From assembly GCA_900556455.1 (NCBI GenBank), contig USOV01000001.1, forward strand, positions 1-50,625: a stretch of 50,625 bases of DNA, read 5' to 3'. Below, piece after piece: positions 26,611 to 35,600 of the stretch. The position numbers and the translations under genes are program-made. The notes under the pieces were generated by a model. It was given only the letters and a program-made list of their open reading frames with translations, was not told the origin of the DNA and did no database searches. Each line of letters starts with the position of its first letter. Within the stretch, counting starts at the first letter, position 1. This DNA comes from an uncultured Clostridium sp. Its GTDB lineage: Bacteria; Bacillota; Clostridia; TANB77; CAG-508.

Positions 26611-27283
26611 TGTTGGGGATTTTGATAAAATGCTTACAATTTTAACCCCAAATTTAGGAAAAATTGAATGCTTAGCAAAAGGCTCAAGAAAACCAAAGAG
26701 CCTTTTGCTAGCTGGAAGTCAATTATTATGCTTTGGAGAATATATGCTTTACAAAGGTTCTGATAACTATAGTATGAATTCATGTGAAATAATAGAACTT
26801 TTTTACAAAATTAGAATTGACTTAGACAAGTTAAAATATGCGGCATACATAACAAAAATAATAAATGATGTAACAACAGAAAATCAAAATAACTATAGAA
26901 TTTTACAATTATACTTAAACACATTATATGTAATTGCAGAAAGTGACAAAGATTTAGAAATGACAGCAAGTATATTTAGATTAAGATTAATGTCTATAAT
27001 AGGTTTTAGACCGCAAATAGAAGAGTGCTCTATGTGCAAAACTAAAGAAAAACTAGAATATTTTAGTATAAGAGATTCTGGCTTTAAATGTAGGGCATGT
27101 GCAAAACAAGATGGTGGAGCAATAGAAATAAATGAAACTACCAAAGATGCAATTAAATACATAATTTTAGCAGATGCAAAAAAAATATATTCTTTTACAG
27201 TACCAACAAGTACACAAAAGGAATTAGAAATAATTTCAAAATTATATTTAACGGAAAATTTAGAAAAAGAATATAAAATGTAA
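26567..27283 (+). CDS. recO: DNA repair protein RecO
   Basis: A 238-residue RecO: N-terminal OB fold (KTKGIIIAEHNVGDFDKMLTILTPNLGKIECLAKGSRK), helical middle, and zinc motif CSMC...CRAC. It helps RecF/RecR load RecA. Overlaps yqzL. Confidence 0.93.
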   Translation: MKIVKTKGIIIAEHNVGDFDKMLTILTPNLGKIECLAKGSRKPKSLLLAGSQLLCFGEYMLYKGSDNYSMNSCEIIELFYKIRIDLDKLKYAAYITKIINDVTTENQNNYRILQLYLNTLYVIAESDKDLEMTASIFRLRLMSIIGFRPQIEECSMCKTKEKLEYFSIRDSGFKCRACAKQDGGAIEINETTKDAIKYIILADAKKIYSFTVPTSTQKELEIISKLYLTENLEKEYKM

Positions 27284-27290
27284 AAAACAT

Positions 27291-27319
27291 TTGCAAAATC
27301 AAATATGTTAATATATAAT
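27291..27319 (+). promoter_or_regulatory. Sigma-A promoter for hpf
   Basis: TTGCAA 27291-27296, 17-base spacer, TATAAT 27314-27319. Confidence 0.75.
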
Positions 27320-27351
27320 ACTGTCATCAAAAAGAAGAAAGGAAGATTTTT

Positions 27352-27879
27352 ATGAATATAACAATATCAGGAAAAGATTTAAAAGCAACAGAGGCAATTA
27401 AAGATTATGCAGAAAAGAAAATGGAAAGATTAGTAAAATATTTTGGAGAAGATTTTGATGTAAATCTTACAATAAGAACAGAAAGGGAAGAACAAATAGC
27501 AGAAGTAGCAGTAAAAGCTAAAACAGATACATATAGAGCAGTTACAGCTCATAAAGATTTATATGCATCAATTGACAAAGATGTAGATATATTAGAAGGA
27601 CAAATAAGAAAAACAAAAACAAGAAAAGAAAAAGCAAACAAAGAAGACTCAATAAGAAACTTAAATGTTGATATGTCAATGCCAGAAATAGAAAACGAAA
27701 TAATAAAAACATTGTATTATGAGATAAAACCAATAACACCAGAAGATGCAATGTTAAAATTACAAGAAAAACCAGCAGACAGATTTATAACATTTGTAAA
27801 TTCAGAAACAAACAAAGTAAATGTATTATTCAAAATGAAAGATAATAAAAACTATGGTTTAGTAGAACCAGAAGCATAA
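27352..27879 (+). CDS. hpf: Ribosome hibernation promoting factor, long form
   Basis: A 175-residue protein with an N-terminal HPF/YfiA domain (MNITISGKDLKATEAIKDYAEKK) and the C-terminal dimerisation domain (KPITPEDAMLKLQEKPADRFITFVNSET). The long form dimerises 70S into 100S ribosomes in stationary phase. Ends ..EPEA; this tail and the terminator have a second copy at about 30620-30674. Confidence 0.93.
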   Translation: MNITISGKDLKATEAIKDYAEKKMERLVKYFGEDFDVNLTIRTEREEQIAEVAVKAKTDTYRAVTAHKDLYASIDKDVDILEGQIRKTKTRKEKANKEDSIRNLNVDMSMPEIENEIIKTLYYEIKPITPEDAMLKLQEKPADRFITFVNSETNKVNVLFKMKDNKNYGLVEPEA

Positions 27880-27916
27880 AAAAAGAGGGCAAGTTCTAAA
27901 ACTTGCCCTTACTTTT
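27859..27916 (+). repeat. hpf 3' end plus terminator, copy A
   Basis: The stretch from the hpf C-terminal codons through the GGGCAAGTT/AACTTGCCC terminator recurs imperfectly at 30620-30674. The pair bounds the surface protein/sortase region. Confidence 0.6.
27885..27916 (+). terminator. Terminator of hpf
   Basis: GGGCAAGTT, loop, AACTTGCCC, then TTACTTTT. Confidence 0.85.
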
Positions 27917-28181
27917 CCATAATATGTTCTTGAACTAGACTTATAAAAAGGAACAAAAGGTACTTTCATATCATCAAAATGTATAGCTTTTATATATTCA
28001 TTTAATTGTTCACAAAAAGTCATAAGAAACCTCCATGTTTATAATTCAAAATTAATTATAATATACCATAAAAATATAAGAAAAACAATCGCCAAATTAA
28101 CAATGAAACTTTGGCAAAAAATATAAAACAAATAGGCAGTTATGATAAAATAAGTAAAAAAATTAAAGGAGGAAATGTAAA
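27917..28181. other. Intergenic stretch with no clear gene
   Basis: On the minus strand a good GGAGGT precedes ATG 28023, opening a 54-codon frame that starts MTFCEQLNEYIKAIHFDDM and runs back through the hpf terminator to 27859. The beginning resembles the first helix of helix-turn-helix regulators, so it may be the stump of a lost gene. I see no other gene, and no convincing promoter for the surface protein at 28182. Confidence 0.35.
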
Positions 28182-29309
28182 ATGAAAATTAAAAAAAGTA
28201 AAATATTTATTGCCATTATGTTACTACTTTGTTTTGCTTTATCTGTTATGCCAATGAAAGTATTGGCAAATTCAGAAATTGGTGATGTGGATATTGAGGG
28301 CGTAACTTTTGATTATAATCCAGGTGATGCTCCAAAAGCAACTGCTTACAAGTGTGATCCATGGGATGAACAATACGATATAGAGTACGAATACTGGGAA
28401 GAGATGGAAACTAATGAAAAGGGTGAATCTGTTCCAGTAAAGTTTTGGTACTCTGATGAGAGCAAGAATAATGCCCTTTCACAAGATAAAAAAATAACTA
28501 CTTTTGAAGAAGGCAAAACTTATATGTATAGTATTTCTCTTAAAGCAAAAGATGGAAATACATTCGCAACTGATAAAAAAGTAATGGTAAATGGGACACA
28601 TGTTAATAGCATCAATGTAACAAATTATGAAACAGGACTTTTTGTGACTGCTGTGCGAACAATAAAACCAAAAACTATTACATACAAACATATTAGTGTT
28701 GTTGAGATAAATAATGCAACAATTAGCTTTAAAACAGGTGATAAACCTGTATTCTCAGGAACAACACCTGAAAATGTTCCATATATTTACCAATCTGAAT
28801 ATTGGAGTACTGATGGAGGTAAAAAATATTATTATGCTGCTGATTTTTGGAATATCAACAACCCGGATGATTTATTTACCAAATTTGAAAGTGGTAAAAC
28901 TTACACTTATGGAATATATTTTAAGGCAGCAGAAGGATATTGTTTTACAACTGATACTAAATTAAAAATAAATGGTAAGTATTACGATTATGATACGACT
29001 GATTATGACCCAATGTTACAATATAATGAAGGTGAATATGCAACAATGTGGGTTGACACAAATTTGACAATAATACCAACAGAAAACTCACAGGAAAACC
29101 CAATAACACCAAGTGAACCTGAAAAACCATCAGACGACCCAGTTACACCAACAACACCAACACAAGAAACAGAAAACAAAACAGAACAAACAAATAACCC
29201 TAAAACAGGAGATAATATAGTAACATTTAGTATTATGTTTGTAGTAGCCTTGACAGGAATATTATTAACAACTATAATAAATAAAAAAAGAGCTAAAAAC
29301 AGTAAATAA
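28182..29309 (+). CDS. Sortase-anchored surface protein with two internal repeats
   Basis: A 375-residue protein: signal peptide (about 1-29, ending VLA), two related domains of about 120 residues (each with FEEGKTYxYSI or FESGKTYTYGI, then LKA or FKA..G..F.TD.K..VNG/INGK), a Pro/Thr/Glu-rich wall-spanning linker, and the sorting signal NPKTGD, hydrophobic segment, KKRAKNSK. The class B sortase gene directly downstream is the probable partner. Ligand unknown. Confidence 0.8.
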   Translation: MKIKKSKIFIAIMLLLCFALSVMPMKVLANSEIGDVDIEGVTFDYNPGDAPKATAYKCDPWDEQYDIEYEYWEEMETNEKGESVPVKFWYSDESKNNALSQDKKITTFEEGKTYMYSISLKAKDGNTFATDKKVMVNGTHVNSINVTNYETGLFVTAVRTIKPKTITYKHISVVEINNATISFKTGDKPVFSGTTPENVPYIYQSEYWSTDGGKKYYYAADFWNINNPDDLFTKFESGKTYTYGIYFKAAEGYCFTTDTKLKINGKYYDYDTTDYDPMLQYNEGEYATMWVDTNLTIIPTENSQENPITPSEPEKPSDDPVTPTTPTQETENKTEQTNNPKTGDNIVTFSIMFVVALTGILLTTIINKKRAKNSK

Positions 29310-29317
29310 AAATGATT

Positions 29318-29355
29318 AAAAGAAGACTAGCCAAAATTTGTTAGTCTTCTTTTTA
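29318..29355 (+). terminator. Terminator after the surface protein
   Basis: AAAAGAAGACTA...TAGTCTTCTTTTT. The sortase RBS lies at its end, so some readthrough into the sortase is likely. Confidence 0.8.
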
Positions 29356-29369
29356 AAAGGAGAACATAA

Positions 29370-30131
29370 ATGCCTAAGGATAAACACAGTAATAAGAAAA
29401 AAACGAATATTATAAGCATGATTTTAATGTGCTGCTGTATTGTACTTTTAATTTATTCTGGTATAAAAATAGTGGTATGGTGTATGAATAATAAAAATAA
29501 CAAAAAAATATTAGACGAAATATCAGAGTTTGTTACAGTTGATGAAAAAAAAGAAGACAATGATGATGAAAGATATGCAGTAGATTTTGAAAAATTAAAA
29601 GAAAAAAATTCAGATGTAGTAGCGTGGCTAAAAGTAAATGGAACTAATATTGAAACAACAGTTGTAAAAAGTACAAACAATGATTATTATTTAACACATA
29701 ATTTTAATAAAGAATATAATGCAGCAGGTTGGATATTCTCAGATTATAAAAATAAAGTAGATGGAACAGATAAAAATTTAGTTATATATGGGCATAATAT
29801 GAGAGACAACTCAATGTTTGGGAGTTTAAAGTGGGTTATAAATGAAGAATGGTATAACAATGAAGATAATAAATATATTACTTTAGTAACTGAAAATGGA
29901 ACTCAAACATATGAAGTATTTTCAGTTTATCAAATAGAAAAAGAAGATTATTATATAAAAACGAATTTCAATACCGAAGAAGAATTTATCAACTTTGTAC
30001 AAACAATTAAAAAAAGAAGTAAAAAGGATTTTAATGTAGATGTAAATAAAGAAGATAACATCTTAACATTATCAACTTGTGCAAACAATAATAAATATAG
30101 GGTTGTTCTGCATGCTAAAAAAATAAAATAA
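29370..30131 (+). CDS. Class B sortase
   Basis: A 253-residue membrane protein: one N-terminal membrane segment (about 15-35), then a sortase fold with catalytic His in VIYGHNMRD, Cys in LSTCAN and Arg in KYRVVLHAK. The LKVNGTNIETTVV and AAGWIFSDY segments are typical of class B. It likely attaches the preceding NPKTG protein and perhaps the other anchored proteins of this window. Confidence 0.9.
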   Translation: MPKDKHSNKKKTNIISMILMCCCIVLLIYSGIKIVVWCMNNKNNKKILDEISEFVTVDEKKEDNDDERYAVDFEKLKEKNSDVVAWLKVNGTNIETTVVKSTNNDYYLTHNFNKEYNAAGWIFSDYKNKVDGTDKNLVIYGHNMRDNSMFGSLKWVINEEWYNNEDNKYITLVTENGTQTYEVFSVYQIEKEDYYIKTNFNTEEEFINFVQTIKKRSKKDFNVDVNKEDNILTLSTCANNNKYRVVLHAKKIK

Positions 30132-30146
30132 TAGTGGAGAGATAAA

Positions 30147-30584
30147 ATGAGTAAAAAAGTTATATATATAATTTTAATTATAATAGTAATATGCTTAATA
30201 GGCGCTATATTAGTAAAAAACAACAAAAAACAAAATAATGAAGAAACACAAATAAGTATAGCAAATGATGTAGATAAATTAAAAAATATTGATACAAAAA
30301 ACATAGAAAATATTAAATATACCTTTTATACAGAAGGTGGAGCTCAAGAAAATACCATAACAGATAGAGATTCTATTGAAGAAGTGTGTACTAGAATGAA
30401 AAATATAACAATAGAGAAGAAAAGCAATGTAGGAACGACAGATGATGGACTTACTATTATAATAAAATTAAAGAATGAAAACTTAAAATATGTTTTTGAA
30501 GGAAAAAATATTATTATTAATGAAGAACAATATGAAACAAAAAATTTGGAACAATTAAAGGCGTATTTAAAAGCATTAAAGTAG
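30147..30584 (+). CDS. Membrane-anchored hypothetical protein
   Basis: 145 residues: a hydrophobic N-terminal segment (residues 3-23, no lipobox cysteine in the right place) and an extracytoplasmic part with KYTFYTEGGAQENTITDRDSI. RBS GTGGAGAG 15 bases after the sortase stop, so one operon. I do not recognise a domain. Confidence 0.65.
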   Translation: MSKKVIYIILIIIVICLIGAILVKNNKKQNNEETQISIANDVDKLKNIDTKNIENIKYTFYTEGGAQENTITDRDSIEEVCTRMKNITIEKKSNVGTTDDGLTIIIKLKNENLKYVFEGKNIIINEEQYETKNLEQLKAYLKALK

Positions 30585-30619
30585 GGGGCACTTTTGAGCT
30601 CTCCACAAGCATAGAATAA

Positions 30620-30674
30620 ATAGAGCCAGAAGTATAAAAAAGTAAGGGCAAGTCTAGAACTTGCCCTTACTTTA
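30620..30674 (+). repeat. hpf 3' end plus terminator, copy B
   Basis: GAGCCAGAAGTATAAAAAA followed by the GTAAGGGCAAGT hairpin mirrors GAACCAGAAGCATAAAAAA and the hpf terminator at 27864-27916. No hpf frame precedes it, so it is a remnant. It suggests that the intervening 2.7 kb arose by insertion or tandem duplication at the end of hpf. It also serves as terminator of the sortase operon. Confidence 0.6.
30642..30674 (+). terminator. Terminator of the sortase operon
   Basis: GTAAGGGCAAGT, loop, ACTTGCCCTTAC, TTT. Confidence 0.85.
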
Positions 30675-30757
30675 TGTAAAAACAAATCCTAAATTTACCC
30701 AAAACCAAGATAAACAAAATTATTTATTCATCTTAAAATAGTTATAAAAAACTAAAA

Positions 30758-30964
30758 CTATTTTCCTATCATACTGTTTTCAGCTTTTTGAATTAATTTC
30801 TTAACCATGTTACCACCGATTTTACCAGCATCTCTTGAAGATATATCACCATTATATCCGTTTTTTAAGTTAACACCAACTTCACTAGCTACTTCATATT
30901 TGAATTTTTCTAATGAATCTTTAGCTTCTGGTACTAATGTTTTGTTAGAATTTGAATTTGCCAT
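30758..30964 (-). CDS. Alpha/beta-type small acid-soluble spore protein
   Basis: 68 residues with the SASP signatures LEKFKYEVASEVGV (GPR cleavage region) and SRDAGKIGGNMVKKLI. It coats spore DNA and protects it from UV. ATG 30964 has a perfect GGAGGTG; the upstream in-frame ATG at 30973 overlaps that RBS. A hairpin (TTGAAAAGC...GCTTTTTCAA) lies in its 5' leader at about 30996-31022. Confidence 0.92.
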   Translation of the reverse strand: MANSNSNKTLVPEAKDSLEKFKYEVASEVGVNLKNGYNGDISSRDAGKIGGNMVKKLIQKAENSMIGK

Positions 30965-31132
30965 TACTTTCACCTCCTAGGATAGATAAATTAGAATTGA
31001 AAAAGCATATTAAAGCTTTTCAATATTATAATGTTCAAAAAAGCGAGAAAATAAACTAGAAATTTTTGTAAAACTTTAATATTACAAAAATATTACAAAA
31101 ATATTAAAAAAAAATTACAACAATAAAAAATG

Positions 31133-31161
31133 TTGTTTTTTACTGTGCTTTGTTGTAAAAT
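31133..31161 (+). promoter_or_regulatory. Possible sigma-A promoter of the pilus operon
   Basis: TTGTTT 31133-31138, 17-base spacer, TAAAAT 31156-31161, about 38 bases before ATG 31199. A short hairpin ACAACA...TGTTGTTTTTT overlaps the -35. Confidence 0.45.
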
Positions 31162-31198
31162 AAAATTATTAAATTATGAATAAAAGGGGAGAAAAATT

Positions 31199-32077
31199 AT
31201 GCCAGCAAATCCAATTCAAAGAAAAACAAGAAATGCATTCCTTGCAGGGATGTTAATTATGCTACTAATAGCAATAATAGTAATAGTTATATTAGGTTTT
31301 GTAGTATTTCCAGATATGTTCAAAGGAAAATCAAATATAGGAAAAGGTGGAAATGTATATGCATATAGATTAACTGCATCAGTAAAATCAGGAGAACAAA
31401 TTCCAGCAAATAAAATAGAAAAAGTAAAAATGTTATCAAGTGACTTACCAACAAATTATGTACCAGATACTGTAAATGTAACTGCATATAAAAGTAAACT
31501 AGATTTACAAGCAGGAACAATTCTAAGTACTAGTTTACTATATGAAAATGAAAAATTAGCAAATTCTGCAAGATTAATAGAATTTAATATGTTGACTCTT
31601 CCATCAACACTAAGAATAGGAGACTATGTTGATGTAAGATTTACAGTGCCAAGTGGACAAAATTTCATAGTACTATCAAAGAAACAAGTAATGAACTTAC
31701 AAAAAACTACAGTTTCTTTATACTTAACAGAAGACGAAATCTTAATGATGAGTGGAGCAATTATTGAATCATATGTTATGAAAGCATCTAATCTTCAAGT
31801 AATTCAATATGTAGAAGCAGGAATACAAGAAGCATCAACACCAACATATGCAGTAAATAATCAAATATATCAATTAATACAAAGCAATGCTCAAAAAGGA
31901 ATAAATATAGAAGACTATGCTAAAATTAATGATAGCTATAATTCAGATTTGAGAAACATGATAAATCAAGCATTAGGACAATATGCAGGAAATGAAATAA
32001 CTAACATACAAGAAGGAATTGATAAAGAAAAAGAAACATCAATGGAATTGTATTTATCTGGATTACAAGGATATTAA
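31199..32077 (+). CDS. CpaB-like SAF-domain pilus assembly protein
   Basis: A 292-residue protein with one N-terminal membrane segment (about 16-38) followed by a SAF-type domain (LTASVKSGEQIPANKIEKVKML...LQAGTILSTSLLYENEK) and LRIGDYVDVRFTVPSGQ. This is the plan of CpaB/RcpC from Tad pilus systems, which binds the wall or scaffolds the machine. First gene of an operon of at least five tightly spaced genes. Confidence 0.65.
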   Translation: MPANPIQRKTRNAFLAGMLIMLLIAIIVIVILGFVVFPDMFKGKSNIGKGGNVYAYRLTASVKSGEQIPANKIEKVKMLSSDLPTNYVPDTVNVTAYKSKLDLQAGTILSTSLLYENEKLANSARLIEFNMLTLPSTLRIGDYVDVRFTVPSGQNFIVLSKKQVMNLQKTTVSLYLTEDEILMMSGAIIESYVMKASNLQVIQYVEAGIQEASTPTYAVNNQIYQLIQSNAQKGINIEDYAKINDSYNSDLRNMINQALGQYAGNEITNIQEGIDKEKETSMELYLSGLQGY

Positions 32078-32092
32078 AAGGAGGACTAAACT

Positions 32093-32776
32093 TTGAAAAA
32101 AATAGGATTTATAGGAGCGTATGACAAAACCGATTTAATTTTATATACAGCAAAAGTAATAGCAGAATTAAATAAAAAAGTTTTAGTAATAGATGCTACT
32201 GTATTACAAAAAGCTAGGTATATAGTACCATGCATTGCTCCTAGCAAATGCTATATAACAGAATATGAAAAAATAGATGTAGCAGTGGGATTCAACAGTT
32301 TTGACGAAATAAAAAGATACTTAGGCGTAGAAGAACTTCAATATGACATAGTATTGATAGATGTTGATGAAAATAATGTGTTCCACAATTTTGAAATGGT
32401 AACAGCAAGGAAAAACTATTTCGTAACCGCTTTTGATAGCTATTCTTTGAAAAAAGGATTAGAAGTAATAGGAAAAATGAAGGATAAAATACTTATGAAA
32501 AAAATATTGTTTTCACAAGAAATGCTAAAAGAAGAAGATGACTACCTAAATTTCCTATCTTTTTACTACTCAATTAGATGGGAAGATCAAAAAATATTTT
32601 TCCCATACGAAAGTGGAGACAATTCTGCAATAATTGAAAATCAAAGAACTGCAAGAATAAGATTTAGAAACCTAAGTGATTCATATAAAGAAGGATTACT
32701 TTCAATTACAAGAGATATATTACCAGATGAAAAAAATAGTGAAATAAGGAAAATAATATTCAAAAGAGGAGAATAG
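32093..32776 (+). CDS. Degenerate MinD/CpaE-like protein without Walker A
   Basis: 227 residues from a TTG start with perfect AGGAGG. The start KKIGFIGAYDKTDLILYTAKVIAELNKKVLVIDAT follows the MinD/CpaE fold (strand, loop, helix, strand VLVIDAT), but the loop lacks GKT, and YDIVLIDVDE takes the place of the second acidic strand. Probably a non-hydrolysing positioning partner. Confidence 0.55.
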   Translation: MKKIGFIGAYDKTDLILYTAKVIAELNKKVLVIDATVLQKARYIVPCIAPSKCYITEYEKIDVAVGFNSFDEIKRYLGVEELQYDIVLIDVDENNVFHNFEMVTARKNYFVTAFDSYSLKKGLEVIGKMKDKILMKKILFSQEMLKEEDDYLNFLSFYYSIRWEDQKIFFPYESGDNSAIIENQRTARIRFRNLSDSYKEGLLSITRDILPDEKNSEIRKIIFKRGE

Positions 32777-32781
32777 AAAAA

Positions 32782-33603
32782 ATGGCTATAGTTACATTTT
32801 GGAATGATGGCAAGGCAGAAACAGGCCAAAGCATGACAATAGCAGCAATAGCTACTACACTTGCCATAAATTATGATTATAAAATATTAATGATTAATAC
32901 AAAATATGATGACCAATCACTTGAACGTGCCTTTGAACCAAGAAACACAGTAAATAGTTTATTCTCAAGAGGTAAATTAGAAATAGATGAAGGGTTAAGT
33001 GGAGTTGCGAAAGCTATAATGAGCAATAAAACATCTCCAGAAATAATTACAAACTATACAAAAATCATATTAAGAAATTTAGAACTTTTAACAGAAAAGA
33101 ATATAACTAAAGAAGAATTCGATAGATATATTTTATATTTAAAAGAGATAATAAAATTAGCTAATAGATATTTTGATTTAGTATTAGTAGATTTAGAGGG
33201 AGATATAAAAGACCAAAGAATTAAACAAATATTAGAAATATCTACAATAAAAGTTATAACTTTAGCACAAAATTTAAATGTAATAGATAGTTTCATAGAA
33301 AAAAGAGAAAGAGAACCAGTATTACAGGATGCTAATAAAATTATATCAATTGGCAGATATGATGAAAAATCTAAATACACAGTAAAAAATGTTACAAAAT
33401 ATATAAAAGAAAAAAGAGTGTTTGGAATCCCATACAACACAATGTTTTCTATGGATGCACCAGAAGGAAAAGTTGCAGATTATATAATAAGATTTAAAAG
33501 AATAAATCCAACAAATGTAAATGCAAATTTTGTAAACTCAGTAAGCGAAGAAACTGAAGAAATAATTAACATGATACAAGAAACACAAAGAAAAATATAT
33601 TAA
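32782..33603 (+). CDS. MinD/CpaE-like ATPase with altered P-loop
   Basis: 273 residues; start MAIVTFWNDGKAETGQSMTIAAIATTLA has the deviant Walker A position (KAETGQSM instead of KGGVGKT), then KILMINTKYDD and FDLVLVDLEGD in place of switch II. In Tad systems CpaE/TadZ localises the pilus machine. It follows the previous gene by 5 bases and precedes the CpaF-like ATPase. Confidence 0.65.
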   Translation: MAIVTFWNDGKAETGQSMTIAAIATTLAINYDYKILMINTKYDDQSLERAFEPRNTVNSLFSRGKLEIDEGLSGVAKAIMSNKTSPEIITNYTKIILRNLELLTEKNITKEEFDRYILYLKEIIKLANRYFDLVLVDLEGDIKDQRIKQILEISTIKVITLAQNLNVIDSFIEKREREPVLQDANKIISIGRYDEKSKYTVKNVTKYIKEKRVFGIPYNTMFSMDAPEGKVADYIIRFKRINPTNVNANFVNSVSEETEEIINMIQETQRKIY

Positions 33604-33617
33604 AGGAGAGACTTCAG

Positions 33618-35574
33618 ATGATAAATAGTATAATAAATATATGTTTAATGCTATTGGTAGCTTTAATTGTTATAATACTAGTTAAATACAGCTTAGACAA
33701 AAAGAAAAAAAGTGGAGATGAAGAATTAACAACAAAAAGCGATAAACAGTATACAATAGATGCAATGATAGCTTTTGTAAAACAAAGATTGGATGAAATA
33801 ACAAAAGTTAATTTATACGATATTGGTTTGTCAGAAGAAGAATTGAAAAGAAGAAAAGCAAAAAAATATGAGCTAAGAAAAGCTTTAAAAGGTTGTACAT
33901 ATGGTGATGTTAATGACAAAAAATATGTAAAAGAATTAATATATGATTTACTTCGCAAAGAATATGGTGTAACTGAAACAAATATATCAAATGCAATTCC
34001 ATTCGATACACCATCATTATTAACTGCTCAAGATAAATTTGATATTATCTTATTTATGTATAAAAAAGATTTTGGATATGAAGCATTAACTCAAATGATA
34101 AAAAAATATAACTTAGCAGTATTAAAATATATTGATGGAGAAACAAAACCATCATATGTAATAACAGCAGATGAAATAAACAATATATATAATGAAGAAA
34201 AATTTGATTTAGCTTTTTCAGATAAATTAAATGTAGTAGTACAAAGAATATACCAACATTATAAAGGATACAGCAGTATTGACGAAATAAGAGATATGAA
34301 CATAGATGGGGTATCTGGTGGTGTATCAGGACTTCCAGAAAGCTTCTTGAGCCAAGTCGCTCAAACAGATAATGAATATTTAGGACAAATTGCTGAACAC
34401 AAAGTACCAAGAGCATGTGACAGTATTTGGATATTCTTCCAAGGTAAATCAATAAGACTTGCATTCCTTTCTTTCGGAAAAGAAAGCGAATTAAAAAGAG
34501 TTTGCCAAAATATATACAAATATAATAATCCAGGACAATTATCAGATTCAAATGGATTTAAAATAAATGAAATGAAAGATGGATCTCGTGTTGTTGTTGT
34601 AAGACCATCAATGTCAGAAACATGGGCATTCTTCGTAAGAAAGTTTGACGTAAAGAGAGCAACACTAGAACAATTAATAACAGTACCAGGAAAAGAAAAT
34701 GCTATTGACCTTCTAAAATTCTTGGTAAAAGGAGCAAGAGTTACAGCTTTAACAGGAGAGCAAGGTTGCCGGAAAAACAACAATGCTTATGGGTATGATA
34801 GAAAATATATATGAAACAATGAACATAAGGGTTCAAGAAACTGCATTCGAGTTACACTTAAGAAAGATATATCCTACAAGAAATATATTATCATTTAGAG
34901 AAACTGAAACAGTTTCAGGACAAATGGGATTAGATGTTCAAAAGAAAACTGACGGAAGTGTTAATATAATCGGAGAGGTTGCAACAGACCCTGTAGCATC
35001 TTGGATGATACAAGCAGCTCAAGTTGCATCTAAATTCACATTATTTACTCACCACGCAAAAACATTTCCTAACTTAATCACAGCTCTTAGAAACTCAATG
35101 TTAAGAACTGGTGTATTTACAGATGAAAAAACAGCAGAAGAACAAGTTGTTCAAGTCTTGAATTTTGATATACATCTAGTAAAAGACTTTAGAGGTAGAA
35201 GATACATAGAAAGAGTGACAGAGTGTATTCCTATTGAAGAAAAAAATGAATACGTTTTTGAACATGATGCAAATGAAAAAATGAATGACAAAATTGATAG
35301 GTTTATTGATAATACAACAAAATATTTTACAAAAGTAACAAATAAAGAATTGTACAAATATGTAAATATAATGGAATACCATAATGATGAATATGTTATT
35401 ACAAATAAAATTTCAGATACAAATATAAGAGAAATGAAAAACAATATGAGTGAAGAAGACGTAGAAGATTTTGAAGAATTTATTGAAAGAAACTGGGGAA
35501 AACAAGAACAACCAGTATTAGTTGGAGAAAAACAAGAAGCAACCAAAAGAGGAAGAAAACCAAAAATGGATTAA
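33618..35574 (+). CDS. CpaF/TadA-like secretion ATPase, split by a +1 shift at CGG inside Walker A
   Basis: Type II/IV secretion ATPase. N-terminal membrane segment (about 5-24), N-terminal domain, then the RecA-like motor. In-frame CGG at 34770-34772 interrupts the P-loop: the zero frame reads GEQGCRKNN and stops at 34814. Skipping the C gives GEQGCGKTTMLMG and continues to TAA 35574 with NIIGEVATDPVA (Walker B region) and FTHHAKTFPNLITALRN (His box). The joined product is 651 residues (384 + 267). Neither half alone could be an ATPase. The surrounding genes show it powers a Tad-like pilus or secretion machine. Confidence 0.85.
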
Positions 35575-35600
35575 GATTCATGGAGAACGAGGTGAAATAA

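Noticed and set aside
27859..28023. Minus-strand 54-codon ORF with a good RBS
   Set aside because: It runs through the hpf terminator and the end of hpf, and only its first residues look like a regulator. At best a gene stump.
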